In this document: one piece after another, positions 33,889 to 42,931 of the stretch
Layout of the letters: each line of letters begins with the position of its first letter
How positions within the stretch are numbered: the stretch's first letter is position 1
Origin: Bacteroidales bacterium
Lineage (GTDB): Bacteria > Bacteroidota > Bacteroidia > Bacteroidales > UBA932
Length of the DNA stretch: 64,000 nucleotides
Direction of reading: 5' to 3'
NCBI GenBank assembly: GCA_017546125.1
Contig: JAFYXO010000001.1
Span: 41,348-105,347 of the forward strand
The notes under the pieces: model-generated
The model's database searches: none
What the model was told of the DNA's origin: nothing
Seen by the model: only the letters and a program-made list of their open reading frames with translations
Position numbers and translations under genes: made by a program

Positions 33889-35922
33889 GAGCTTCTTGAG
33901 GCTGAAGACGTCGTCGTTGTTCTCTGCAAACACAAGATAAGGGTTCTTGTGGTTGTAAAGGTTGTAGATTGAGAAGTTTAAGGTATGTTTTCCGAACTTT
34001 CCATCAATATAGTAGTTGGCACTAATATCCATCCTGTGATAATCCTCAAGCCTGTATTTGTTCCTTTCGCTATACTGTGATATCCACATATAGAAGTCAT
34101 AGTTCCAGGTGGGTGTAGGTGGTTCTCCGCTCAGGACAAGTATATCTATAAGTGTTATGTGTTTACCTGTTTTGTAATTGAAAGAGAGAGTCATATCGAA
34201 CTTGTCACTAAACTTTTGGGTAAGATATAGTGCCAGATTGTGACGGCAGTCATTTGATGAATAGTACCATTTGCCGCTATTGATCGTTTCAAACTGATTC
34301 AGGGCCTTGCTCCAGGTGTATGCTATTGAGCCGGTCAGGCTCCCCGTATTTTTCTGTGCCAGAAATTCTATTCCATATGCATACCCTTTTCCCATCTCTA
34401 CCATTTCGTCAAAACTGGTCGCATCAAGGGTGGATATGCCATCCTTGTAGTCAAGGATATTCTTCATGGTCTTGAAATATCCCTCAGTGGATATGTGGTA
34501 GTTGTTTCCTCCAATAACAGGCTCATAGCTTATTCCAAAGGTGGCGTTATGGGAGCTGGATGGATCAATATAGCCAGACATTCCAAGCCATATATCCGCA
34601 GGAGCGGTGATATTTCCGCTACTCAGGAGGTGGACTCCTTGGGACATGGCGGAATATGAGAGATTCAGAGAAAGCTCTTTGATGGGGAGATATGAGGCTC
34701 TGAACCTGGGTTCAGGGATGAATTTCGTCTTGTGCTTGTTGGTATATAGACTCAACCTCACCCCCAAAGCCAGTTTCCACATGTCGGTCGGGGAATATTC
34801 ATCTTCTACGTATGCTGTCAGAGTGTGCAGGTCGGAATGCTCTCCTATAGTGTTCTTTAGAGAGTCCCCCTGACTTGATATGATTTGTGGTGAAAATAAC
34901 TGATAAGAATATTTTATTCCTGCACTCAGGTGCATTTTTTCTATCGATATATCGGAATAATCTCCACCCAATGAAGCCTCTTCAATTCCTGAATTTCTCT
35001 GGCTGAAGGAGTTGTTTTTATTGTTACCACTCGAATAGCGGTGCATATAGCGGCTATAGTATCCGAAGGTGGTAATCTTTTGTGTGGTTGTTATCTCTTT
35101 ATCCCAATTGAGGTTGGCCCCGATGTTTCCGTATCTCTCTTTCACGCTGCTTCCATTTCCAATATTACCGATGGATACTTTGTCATCACCACCTATGAAT
35201 GTCAGAGATATTCTGTCTTCGTCCGATGGGGTATAGAGCAGCTTGGCATGGTAGTCATAATAATTGCTTCCGTCAAATTGGCTCACGAAGTTTGTCTCTG
35301 ACTCACTGATCTTTCTGTATATGGGGAGGACAATAGCGCCAAGATATGAGGCTCTTCCTGTCACTATGAATGAAAGTTTGTCTTTGATAATAGGACCTTC
35401 AAACAATGCTTTGGATGACATAATCCCTATAGTGGCGGTTCCTTGGTAGCCTTCCATATCACCGTTTTTGGTTTTCATGTCTATGATTCCTGAGAGTCTG
35501 TTACCGAACTTTGCCGGGAATCCCCCTTTGTATATATCTGTGCCGGACAGAAGATCGGCATTGATTACCGAGATGAAGCCGTTCAGGTGGGAAGGGTTAT
35601 ATAGTGGGATGTTATCCAATGATATAAGACTCTGGTCTGTGTCTCCTCCACGAATGGATATGCTCACATCACCTTCGTTGTTGTTTTGGATACCGGGGGT
35701 AAACAGAATTATCTTCAGAGGATCCACTTCTGAAAACAGTGCAGGGAACCTTCTTATATCCAGCGGTTTGAGTGTCAGAGGTGTGGTGGTTATAGAGCGA
35801 TGCTTGTCTGACGTGATGGATGCTTCTTTAAGTGTTCCGCCTAACAAGGTAGTGTCTCTCTGTTGTCCATATAGAGAGGGCCAGCATATATACAGTAAAA
35901 ATATGGTGAGTATTTTTTTCAT
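33841..35922 (-). CDS. TonB-dependent outer-membrane receptor 2 (DUF4249 partner)
   Basis: A 693-aa receptor with signal peptide (MKKILTIFLLYICWPSLYGQ). A TonB-box-like LKEASITS comes next, then the plug directly (IILFTPGIQ, SISIRGGDTDQSLISLDNIPLYNPSH, GGFPAKFGNRLSGIIDMKT), with no carboxypeptidase-like N-terminal domain. The rest is a ~22-strand barrel ending KKLCIFPFMPSISYSFEF. It is distinct from SusC, being shorter and lacking the SusC C-terminal signature. The preceding gene is a DUF4249 lipoprotein (9-nt gap), its usual partner. Substrate is unknown; the nearby C10 protease suggests peptides (inference). Confidence 0.88.
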   Translation of the reverse strand: MKKILTIFLLYICWPSLYGQQRDTTLLGGTLKEASITSDKHRSITTTPLTLKPLDIRRFPALFSEVDPLKIILFTPGIQNNNEGDVSISIRGGDTDQSLISLDNIPLYNPSHLNGFISVINADLLSGTDIYKGGFPAKFGNRLSGIIDMKTKNGDMEGYQGTATIGIMSSKALFEGPIIKDKLSFIVTGRASYLGAIVLPIYRKISESETNFVSQFDGSNYYDYHAKLLYTPSDEDRISLTFIGGDDKVSIGNIGNGSSVKERYGNIGANLNWDKEITTTQKITTFGYYSRYMHRYSSGNNKNNSFSQRNSGIEEASLGGDYSDISIEKMHLSAGIKYSYQLFSPQIISSQGDSLKNTIGEHSDLHTLTAYVEDEYSPTDMWKLALGVRLSLYTNKHKTKFIPEPRFRASYLPIKELSLNLSYSAMSQGVHLLSSGNITAPADIWLGMSGYIDPSSSHNATFGISYEPVIGGNNYHISTEGYFKTMKNILDYKDGISTLDATSFDEMVEMGKGYAYGIEFLAQKNTGSLTGSIAYTWSKALNQFETINSGKWYYSSNDCRHNLALYLTQKFSDKFDMTLSFNYKTGKHITLIDILVLSGEPPTPTWNYDFYMWISQYSERNKYRLEDYHRMDISANYYIDGKFGKHTLNFSIYNLYNHKNPYLVFAENNDDVFSLKKLCIFPFMPSISYSFEF

Positions 35923-35931
35923 AAGAGACTA

Positions 35932-36969
35932 CTATTTTTTTTTAAATTTCTCTTGATATCCAAGTGAGCCGTCATCGGGTATATATTCGTTAGAGATAAC
36001 CAATCCACCCAATAAGTGGGATAAAAATTCCAAATGAAGGTGTGAATATGAATATCCTATAAAAATCCCTTTTCCTCCGGTAATATTGGAGTAGAGTGTC
36101 TTAGGCTCAGTAAATATATCTGACATGGCTTCCCTATTCGATTCAAAACTTTTCAAATAGTAATATCCCTCTTTAGTGAGATTTTTTATAGACAGTTGGA
36201 AATGAGTAGGAGACTGCATAGTGCTGGACATTGGAAATAGTAGATTCCAGTACCAACGTTTCCATCCCCTGAGGCTTAGTTTCATATTATATGGAGATGA
36301 GTCGAACATGGAGTCGTCAAACACTTTTATCTTGCCCGGAGGGAATACTTTGTCGTAATAGTCTATAGTCTCGTTGCCGCTCCATCTGGAGGGGGTATAG
36401 GTCCCCTTGGGGGCACAATAATTAGTGAAATATACCTCGTAGTAATTTTCAGATATTGGATTGTCTTTAATCGAAAATACAAAATGCAGTACACTATCCA
36501 TGTTTGTGTATGTCTCATATTCACCCTCAGGAAAGTTTTTATACTCAGTGAAGTAATCCACTAAACAGACTTCTGCGGGTTCGGGAATGTTTGTGTTTGC
36601 ATAAACAGATCCAAACTCTTTTATAGGGTCGTGAGCTTCTATGGAGATGTTGTCCCCTATTTCAGGTCTGACTAAAGAGACAAACCTGACAAAGTCAGGA
36701 TGTGAAAACGATGTGTCAGCCTGAAGTTTTATTGGACTCCCATTATTAATGGAGATTTGTATATCAAGTCTCTTCAAGTCTTGTATATTGGTAGTTTCAG
36801 AATTGCCGACAGACATAGTTCTGCTCACCTCTACAGTTATCAAGCTGTCAGGTGTGCAAAACCCTATCAAAATCAGCTCTGGCGTACTCTCCCCGATGAT
36901 TTTGGCATCATCAACACAAGATGATAAGATAAGGGTACAGAGGAAAATGAATTTGAAAAATTTTGTCAT
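35932..36969 (-). CDS. DUF4249 lipoprotein 2
   Basis: A 345-aa lipoprotein with lipobox ILSSC (Cys18). The DUF4249 pattern is seen in TPELILIGFCTPDSLITVEVSRTMSV near the N terminus, an Ig-like beta region, and a C-terminal GGKGIFIGYSYSH segment. DUF4249 proteins accompany TonB receptors without a SusD and may sit on the receptor as an outer-membrane lipoprotein. It lies between the small barrel protein (3-nt gap) and receptor 2 (9-nt gap). Confidence 0.87.
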   Translation of the reverse strand: MTKFFKFIFLCTLILSSCVDDAKIIGESTPELILIGFCTPDSLITVEVSRTMSVGNSETTNIQDLKRLDIQISINNGSPIKLQADTSFSHPDFVRFVSLVRPEIGDNISIEAHDPIKEFGSVYANTNIPEPAEVCLVDYFTEYKNFPEGEYETYTNMDSVLHFVFSIKDNPISENYYEVYFTNYCAPKGTYTPSRWSGNETIDYYDKVFPPGKIKVFDDSMFDSSPYNMKLSLRGWKRWYWNLLFPMSSTMQSPTHFQLSIKNLTKEGYYYLKSFESNREAMSDIFTEPKTLYSNITGGKGIFIGYSYSHLHLEFLSHLLGGLVISNEYIPDDGSLGYQEKFKKK

Positions 36970-36972
36970 CCG

Positions 36973-37512
36973 TTAAAAAGTTAAACCAAGTGTGCAGCCA
37001 ATCGTCCCTGAGCCATCAATTTTATATGAGTAGCGATAGAAAAAGCGCAAATTAAGGGCCCTTCTTTTGTTCTCTTTGAAATATAATCTGAATCCGGCCT
37101 GTGGCGAGATAAAGATATCTATAGGATTTTTGTAACCGTGATTGCTGTTGTGTACTGCCATCCCGAGATCAAATTTCCCAAGAAAATCAAGATATTTTCC
37201 CAGCTCCAAATATCCGGTAACCTGCCCGTATGCAGCTGTTGTAAGTCCGAGACCAATCCGTGAGCTCCCATAACCGAAGCCTTCGCCAGGTGAATAGATT
37301 TGCGCTGTTATGCCACCACCTACACCGAGCAGCGGCAATACATTGTGGCTGTATGAAATGTCGGCATAATAGGTGAGCTCCTCACGTTCGATAAGATATC
37401 CACCTGCTACAGACACGTCCAGACCTCCCCTCTTGGTCCTTTCCTGTCCATAAGTCAAAGAAGAGAGTGTGACCAAGAGAACTGTAATGAGAAAAAAGCG
37501 TAATGTTTTCAT
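36973..37512 (-). CDS. Small outer-membrane beta-barrel protein
   Basis: The ATG at 37512 gives 179 aa with a signal peptide (MKTLRFFLITVLLVTLSSLTYGQ); a longer frame to 37626 has no support and crosses a terminator-like hairpin. The mature protein has eight or so amphipathic strands rich in Gly and Tyr (GLDVSVAGGYLIE, GVGGGITAQIYSPGEGFGYG, GTIGCTLGLTF) and ends in Phe, like small barrels of the OmpW/OMP_b-brl kind. It begins the second transcription unit of the accessory cluster. Its function is unknown. Confidence 0.78.
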   Translation of the reverse strand: MKTLRFFLITVLLVTLSSLTYGQERTKRGGLDVSVAGGYLIEREELTYYADISYSHNVLPLLGVGGGITAQIYSPGEGFGYGSSRIGLGLTTAAYGQVTGYLELGKYLDFLGKFDLGMAVHNSNHGYKNPIDIFISPQAGFRLYFKENKRRALNLRFFYRYSYKIDGSGTIGCTLGLTF

Positions 37513-37533
37513 AAGTAAGAAGATTATGTTTTT

Positions 37534-37564
37534 GCAAGATAATAAAATAGAGTCAGATAGCAAA
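37534..37564 (-). promoter_or_regulatory. Possible promoter of the OMP-DUF4249-receptor 2 unit
   Basis: On the minus strand TTTG (37561-37564) is followed after 19 nt by TATCTTGC (37534-37541), one base short of the tRNA-type TATCTTTG. Spacing is ideal and the ATG is 21 nt away. Confidence 0.4.
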
Positions 37565-37592
37565 TAGTTTTGACTATGAAGCATTTCAAAAA

Positions 37593-37628
37593 GTGTGCAT
37601 ATTCGCTGCGTCAATGAAGGATGCACAC
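37593..37628 (-). terminator. Terminator-like hairpin after TonB receptor 1
   Basis: Perfect arms GTGTGCAT and ATGCACAC (8 bp) enclose a 20-nt loop. On the minus strand they are followed by TTTTTG, 13 nt after the receptor stop. The same spot behind receptor 2 has a decayed version (ATGTACAT/ATGCAAACAT). Confidence 0.6.
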
Positions 37629-37690
37629 ATTAAGCGAGAAATCAGAACTCAAAGGTGTAGCTGATCGATGGCATAAACGGGAAGATACAT
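37598..37690. repeat. 92-bp block shared by the 3' ends of two TonB receptor genes (copy 2)
   Basis: Partner of 33797-33888. The shared part runs from the hairpin loop through the stop codon into the last ~16 codons. Upstream of it the two genes are much more diverged at the DNA level, so recent copying is likely. Confidence 0.8.
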
Positions 37691-39906
37691 AGTTTTTTCA
37701 GACTTATCCCTCTGTCGACATTATATGTGATGTTGACTTTATAGGGGTTAAGGTGATTATAAACGTTGTAAATGGAAAGGTTTATATTGCTGTGTCCAAA
37801 TTTTTTATGTGGAATGTTATAATCAAACGAGATATCCATTCTATGGTAATCTTCCATCTTGTACCCATTTCTTTGAGTGTAGGTGAGTATTCTTGTGAGC
37901 TCCCATATAACATCAACAAACATATTGTTGATGTTGGGGTTATAGCTAGTAAAATAGGTGAATAAATCACTGCCCATTTTTACTATAACATCAGACATTG
38001 TGAATCTTTTCCCCGTCTTGTAATAAAAAGTTGAGGATATTGTGAAATTTTTAAATGGAGAGTAGGTGAGTCCTATGATAAGATTGTTTCTGCAGTCTTG
38101 GTTGGAGTAGAACCAATTTCCGTTATTTATATTGTCAAATTGTTGGATAGATTTACTAAGAGTGTATGTGATAGAGGATATAATGGGCCCCCATTCTATT
38201 TTTCCATTAAATTCTATTCCATAATTTTTTTCGCGGCCAAGCTCTACTTGGTCTTCCCAGCAGGCTTTGTTTAATGGAGAATAGTTTTCGGAATACTCCA
38301 TGTTATTTGATGAGATTTTGTAATATCCCTCTATAGATGATACTAAGCTGAGTCTGTTATAATCTTTTTCATGCCATAGCCCCAATGTAATGTTATTAGA
38401 TATCATAGGTGGCAACTCTGCTGTTGATGGGACCCATAAATCAGAAGGAGATGAGATGTTTGAGGATGTTAATTGATGGATAGCTTGACTCATTCTTGAG
38501 TATGAAGCCTTTAATGTGAGATGTGGTGTAATATATAAAGCGCCTCTTACCCTTGGTTCAGGAATAACAATAAACTTGTTAGGAGTATAATAACCTGTCA
38601 ATCTGATCCCTACTGAGATATTTGAAATTTTGTTAATAGTTATATCATCTTCACCATATATTGATGCAGTGAGAAGATGATAGTATCCGCCCTGTGTGGT
38701 ATTATAACTATATAAGGAATCTTCTTTATTTGCCATGGAATATTCCTCAAGATAGCTATTCTCTGATATTGGGTTCAAGTTTTGGAGTGAAATTTTACCT
38801 CCCATATAGAATGTGTGGTTCTTTTTTGAGTCTAGTGTCAGGTCACTTCCCAATGAGTATTCCTCTATTTCAGATTTTCGCAGAAGAGATGATTGCTCTG
38901 TAATGGATTTAATGAAAGAGTTCTTCGGATGAAAGTATTGTTCCTCTTTCTGAGTTTTTTGGTATTGATATTTGTGCTGGTATCTTGTGTAATATGAATA
39001 TGTGTTTGCAGAGATTGTTTGTGTTCTAGCTTTCCATCTTAAAAGAATTGCCGTGTTACCCCACTGTTCATCATCCGTTGATGTGGAATGTCTCTTTTTA
39101 AGGGTGTCTTGATAAATATAGGAGGAAGTGTTTTCATTATCACGAATGAAAGAGATTATATCATCACCTTTATAAAATTTTAGATCTAAGATATGGCTGT
39201 TGTTTATCTTTTGGGTTATTCCGGCATTTAAGTCATAATATCCAATCTGGTTAAATTGTGCGATATATTCACTATTTGCTTTAATAATATTTTCATAAAT
39301 AGGACCGAGAATCAACGGAAAGTATGATTTTCTATAAGAAATAATGAAAGATGTCCGGTTGTTAATGATGGGTCCACAAAAATGAATTTTTGAAGACAAC
39401 AGACCTACGGTGATTCCACCATGGAACTTTTCGAAATCTCCATTTTTAGAAGTAATGTTTACAATACCAGAGAGTCTGGATCCGTATTTGGACGGGAACC
39501 CTCCGGTATATACGTCTATTCCGGATATTATGTCAGAATTGAAAGAGGATACAAAGCCTTTTAGGTGTGCAGGGCTGTATATTGGGACATCATCCAAAGA
39601 TATGAGACTTTGATCCGTCCCTCCTCCTCGAATAGATATTCCCACATCCCCCTCGCTGTTATTTTGAATTCCTGGCATGGTAAGAACTATTTTTAAGGGG
39701 TCATTTTCTCCAAAAATAGAAGGTGTTAATTTAACCTGTAAGGGACTTATGTGGTGTTTCGTTATATTGTTATGAATAGTGTTCTTTGCAGATATTACAG
39801 CTGCGTCCAAACTGCCTTTAAATAGAGCTGTGGAGTCACTTGTTTGCCCAGCTAATCTCAGAGGGAGAATGGCGAGTGTGGTCAAAATAAGTAGGTATAT
39901 GTACAT
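37642..39906 (-). CDS. TonB-dependent outer-membrane receptor 1 (DUF4249 partner)
   Basis: A 754-aa paralogue of receptor 2 with signal peptide (MYIYLLILTTLAILPLRLAGQ). It has a TonB-box-like LDAAVISA, a plug (MPGIQNNSEGDVGISIRGGG, LISLDDVPIYSPAHLKGF) and a barrel ending KKLCIFPFMPSISYTFEF. Codons are visibly richer in A+T than in the housekeeping genes, and in receptor 2, hinting at separate histories despite the shared tail. Its 5' end overlaps the upstream DUF4249 gene by 25 nt, so the two proteins are probably made together. Confidence 0.88.
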   Translation of the reverse strand: MYIYLLILTTLAILPLRLAGQTSDSTALFKGSLDAAVISAKNTIHNNITKHHISPLQVKLTPSIFGENDPLKIVLTMPGIQNNSEGDVGISIRGGGTDQSLISLDDVPIYSPAHLKGFVSSFNSDIISGIDVYTGGFPSKYGSRLSGIVNITSKNGDFEKFHGGITVGLLSSKIHFCGPIINNRTSFIISYRKSYFPLILGPIYENIIKANSEYIAQFNQIGYYDLNAGITQKINNSHILDLKFYKGDDIISFIRDNENTSSYIYQDTLKKRHSTSTDDEQWGNTAILLRWKARTQTISANTYSYYTRYQHKYQYQKTQKEEQYFHPKNSFIKSITEQSSLLRKSEIEEYSLGSDLTLDSKKNHTFYMGGKISLQNLNPISENSYLEEYSMANKEDSLYSYNTTQGGYYHLLTASIYGEDDITINKISNISVGIRLTGYYTPNKFIVIPEPRVRGALYITPHLTLKASYSRMSQAIHQLTSSNISSPSDLWVPSTAELPPMISNNITLGLWHEKDYNRLSLVSSIEGYYKISSNNMEYSENYSPLNKACWEDQVELGREKNYGIEFNGKIEWGPIISSITYTLSKSIQQFDNINNGNWFYSNQDCRNNLIIGLTYSPFKNFTISSTFYYKTGKRFTMSDVIVKMGSDLFTYFTSYNPNINNMFVDVIWELTRILTYTQRNGYKMEDYHRMDISFDYNIPHKKFGHSNINLSIYNVYNHLNPYKVNITYNVDRGISLKKLCIFPFMPSISYTFEF

Positions 39907-40925
39907 TTCATACTGTATTTTAACGTGTCTGAATATGAATGGTATGCACTGCCAATAACCCCAAAGCTGTCGCCATTAATATTTGAGTATACTTTATAGG
40001 GTACTGAAAGAATGTTGCGGGAATTGGATACATAGCTTTCATGTGATTTTAGAAATAGATACATCTCCTCACTCAATTGCCTCAATCGAAAATTTCCGTG
40101 TATAATGGAATATATTTCATTATTGATTTTTATTCTGTTACCGGGATATATTGGAGCCGAAAATATGAAAGAATATGATTTGCCATTAAATAGATTGTCA
40201 CTGAAGTATGGAGAGACTATTGATGACTCGTTAAAAATGGGATCATCTGAGATAACCCTTCTAATAACTCGACGTCCATTACGATAAATGTTACCGTCGT
40301 TGATATAATCGATATATTCCAGTTTGTAGAAATTTTTCTCTCCAGCAGGATCATATATTGTACATTTGAGTGTAATGCCCAGGTATTCTCCCATTAATTT
40401 AAAGGGGGGAGCATCGTCAGTATATAATGTGTCAAGACTGATGACTTCCAGTTTATATACGGGTTTGGAGGGGATTGTTGTTTGTGCAGAATATGTTTCA
40501 CCTGTAGTGAAATTTTCTATCATAATGGATAGGTTATCCCCTTCCATTGGTGTGTATTTATATATGAACGCTTTGGAGCCACTTTCAGGTATCAGATTAG
40601 AGCCGACTTTCCCTGTAGAGTCTATGAATGGATCTTCCAACTTTGCTGCCAAAGTATTGTATGTGTCATCTCTCTCCATTGTTTTGTATTCGGAGCCGTT
40701 TATAGAGACCATCACATTATAGATGGAGTTATCTTTATTTTGGGGCAAATTATCAGCAAAAATACTCGATGTTGATGATAAGACTACAACGACTGAATCT
40801 TCATTGGATAGATATGATTGGACAATTAGCTTAGGTTCAATGTCTTCGTGCTCAATTTCCATATCAGCCTCACATCCACAGATAACTATAGATGTGAGGA
40901 TAATAATGAAGAAAGAGCTTATCAT
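39882..40925 (-). CDS. DUF4249 lipoprotein 1
   Basis: The ATG at 40925 (MISSFFIIILTSIVICGC) gives 347 aa and a clean lipobox (VICGC); a second ATG five codons upstream adds MCNYK. The early EPKLIVQSYLSNEDSVVVVLSSTSSI and the NGKSYSFIFSAPIYPG region fit DUF4249. It overlaps receptor 1 by 25 nt and follows the C10 protease gene. Likely an outer-membrane surface lipoprotein acting with receptor 1; the ligand is unknown. Confidence 0.85.
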   Translation of the reverse strand: MISSFFIIILTSIVICGCEADMEIEHEDIEPKLIVQSYLSNEDSVVVVLSSTSSIFADNLPQNKDNSIYNVMVSINGSEYKTMERDDTYNTLAAKLEDPFIDSTGKVGSNLIPESGSKAFIYKYTPMEGDNLSIMIENFTTGETYSAQTTIPSKPVYKLEVISLDTLYTDDAPPFKLMGEYLGITLKCTIYDPAGEKNFYKLEYIDYINDGNIYRNGRRVIRRVISDDPIFNESSIVSPYFSDNLFNGKSYSFIFSAPIYPGNRIKINNEIYSIIHGNFRLRQLSEEMYLFLKSHESYVSNSRNILSVPYKVYSNINGDSFGVIGSAYHSYSDTLKYSMKCTYTYLF

Positions 40926-40986
40926 TTTATAATTACACATATCTAATCAAAATGCAACCAATCTTAAATATGTAAATTTAGAAAAA

Positions 40987-42339
40987 TTAATTGAAATCAT
41001 ATATTACTTCTCTACCATATTTAAAATTATACGTATCCTGATCTGTAATGACTATCCAATCAGAATATGTGTTTGGTGAGTATAAATTATTATCTTCCAA
41101 TCCATTCCATCCCCAGTTCATCATAATATACTTATCTTGAACTTCGATGAAATCTTCTCTAATTTCCCCATATTCATACAAATGGTTGTCGGTACGGGAT
41201 GTCCACCGATATACATATTTATAAGTATAAATTTCTCTTCGATATCCGTCAATTAACCATGTGTGCCCATCTCCTGTCGGAGCACCAAGAAATTCATTTG
41301 TGTGTGCCCTAATTAAGCAAGGTTGTCTACGGTTAAACAAATAATGAGAAATATCATTTAACATTTCCCCATATTCATTAATCCTATATGTGATAGAATG
41401 CTCTCCCGAAATTAAATTTGGGATGTTATTAATAAATGAGATAAATTTATTAATATTTCCAGATGTGCCGTAAGAACCATAATTAACATTCATTTCTTTG
41501 CCAATCCACCTAATTAGGACGGCAGAAGGCTCTGATTTTTTTGTAGTATCAGAATCATATAGTGATCTTTTCATTTTGTCCCATATGGTCAATGATGGAG
41601 TAATACATTCATATGTATTGTAGTCGTATTCAGAAAAGGTACGACTAGGTTTATTGATGTTATAATGAAGGTGGTATAAAAGTTGTGCAACTGCTACAGG
41701 CCAACATCCGGCTACGCTAGAAATGTTTGTTTCAGGGTCAATAGGGCAATATATATTCCACGGATACCCTTGTCCCCACTTTGTCTGTGTCAAGTGCCCA
41801 GTGGTATTTACATCATAGTCCCAATCTATGATTTCCATGAGTTCCCAATGTTGGTTATCTTCCTCAGGGTCTCCTTCAGCTTTTGTTAGATTTGTTGGTG
41901 CGTTTATCCTTTGCCAGAATAGTTCTCCCTCACTTGGCCCGCTTTTGGTCTGAACCCCATAACCATCTTTAATGGCGCCTATTTTCTCCAGCTCAGATTC
42001 AAACCATATCTTCTGAGGAGGGATCAATGAGTCAAAGTGATAATACCCGTCACCTTTAGCCATTATTGGGGTGCAACGTTTATCTCCGGAAAGCACTTCC
42101 CACCCTTCGCCGTAGTTTAACACATAACCAAGGGTGTCCGAGTCTCTTACAAGGGCATCTATGTCTATCAGACTTCCTTTTGTATTCCCGTATTTTGCAT
42201 AGGCGTATTTTTCTACTTCAGATAGAGTTACATCGTAAGAGTTGAATTTTTTAATCAGAGTTTCATTATCTGAGCTAGGGGTGAGCGTTGAGCAAGATGC
42301 AATGATTGCGAGAGCGAGGAGTGATAAAATCTTTTTCAT
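40987..42339 (-). CDS. C10-family (streptopain-like) cysteine protease, lipoprotein
   Basis: The ATG at 42339 gives 450 aa; the frame's first codon at 42345 is TTG. MKKILSLLALAIIASC is a lipoprotein signal with Cys16. A propeptide-like region follows to about residue 180 (the ALVRDSDTLGYVLNYGEGWEVLSGDKR part is the Spi-like pro-domain pattern). The catalytic domain starts near TKWGQGYPWN. Catalytic Cys212 is in VAGCWPVAVAQ, His359 in GDGHTWLIDGY, and the NWGWNG motif is near 408. All key residues of SpeB/interpain enzymes are present, so it should be active on the cell surface or in the periplasm. DUF3244 lies 14 nt upstream, the usual companion of such proteases. Confidence 0.92.
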   Translation of the reverse strand: MKKILSLLALAIIASCSTLTPSSDNETLIKKFNSYDVTLSEVEKYAYAKYGNTKGSLIDIDALVRDSDTLGYVLNYGEGWEVLSGDKRCTPIMAKGDGYYHFDSLIPPQKIWFESELEKIGAIKDGYGVQTKSGPSEGELFWQRINAPTNLTKAEGDPEEDNQHWELMEIIDWDYDVNTTGHLTQTKWGQGYPWNIYCPIDPETNISSVAGCWPVAVAQLLYHLHYNINKPSRTFSEYDYNTYECITPSLTIWDKMKRSLYDSDTTKKSEPSAVLIRWIGKEMNVNYGSYGTSGNINKFISFINNIPNLISGEHSITYRINEYGEMLNDISHYLFNRRQPCLIRAHTNEFLGAPTGDGHTWLIDGYRREIYTYKYVYRWTSRTDNHLYEYGEIREDFIEVQDKYIMMNWGWNGLEDNNLYSPNTYSDWIVITDQDTYNFKYGREVIYDFN

Positions 42340-42353
42340 AATCAAATATGCTA

Positions 42354-42716
42354 TTAGTTATTGTAGAAAGTTCCATAGCCATAATACTGACTACTTGATA
42401 TAATTATAAAACAAGTGCCCCTTTGTGATGGGATTGGGATATATGTTGATGTGGTTATACTCTCTGATACTAGAATTCTATTTTGACTATCCAATATTGT
42501 TATTTCTGTTTCATTAGAACAATTCATTTTTACAAACAATTGATTGTCATCAGTTATAAAAACTTCATATTCTTCTATTAGAGAGCGGTCAATATCAGCA
42601 CTCCCAATTTCATGAATAACAATTTGTGTCGTCTCATCTGGATCAGGAGAGACCTGGTGGAGAGGTGTAATGCTCAAATATACACCTATGGCAATTTTAG
42701 TTAATAAAGTGAACAT
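42354..42716 (-). CDS. DUF3244-like small secreted protein, candidate C10 protease partner
   Basis: 120 aa with a short hydrophobic N terminus (LLTKIAIGVYLSITPLHQV). The mature part has the DUF3244 beta-sandwich pattern: DNQLFVKMNC, then TEITILDSQNRILVSESI, TSTYIPIPSQRG and the final FIIISSSQYYGYGTFYNN. DUF3244 proteins are often encoded beside C10 proteases in Bacteroidales, where small inhibitors are also known. A role in inhibition or folding of the protease is therefore an inference. It is the first gene of the unit and has a palindromic site 3 nt upstream of the ATG. Confidence 0.75.
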   Translation of the reverse strand: MFTLLTKIAIGVYLSITPLHQVSPDPDETTQIVIHEIGSADIDRSLIEEYEVFITDDNQLFVKMNCSNETEITILDSQNRILVSESITTSTYIPIPSQRGTCFIIISSSQYYGYGTFYNN

Positions 42717-42719
42717 AGT

Positions 42720-42747
42720 GTTTGTATGTAAATGTTTACATACAAAC
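42720..42747. promoter_or_regulatory. Perfect 13-bp-arm palindrome at the DUF3244 start
   Basis: GTTTGTATGTAAA and TTTACATACAAAC flank TG. The palindrome lies 3 nt upstream of the ATG and overlaps the -7 element TAAGTTTG (42743-42750, minus strand). It is long enough for a dimeric regulator or for a 5' mRNA hairpin that would mask the start codon. Confidence 0.75.
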
Positions 42748-42750
42748 TTA
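42743..42750 (-). promoter_or_regulatory. -7 element of the protease-receptor unit
   Basis: TAAGTTTG on the minus strand fits TAnnTTTG. The predicted start of transcription falls inside the palindrome, leaving a leader of about 20 nt. Confidence 0.6.
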
Positions 42751-42821
42751 ATAAACTAGGGTTTTACAGCAAAATCAAAAGTCTTCCATTTGTTTTAATA
42801 ATGAACAGATAATCAGTACAT

Positions 42822-42855
42822 TAAAAAAGTAGAAGAAATCTATTTTCTTCTACTT
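42822..42855 (-). terminator. Terminator after the TPR/HTH regulator gene
   Basis: On the minus strand AAGTAGAAGAAAA and TTTCTTCTACTT form a 12-bp stem with a short loop and then TTTTTTAA. It separates the regulator from the protease unit. Confidence 0.88.
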
Positions 42856-42931
42856 GATGTGTTAATATTTTGATTATCAGATTACTGGCTAGTAGTAGAT
42901 TTTATAACGATTATTTTCAAAAATCAGTGGT

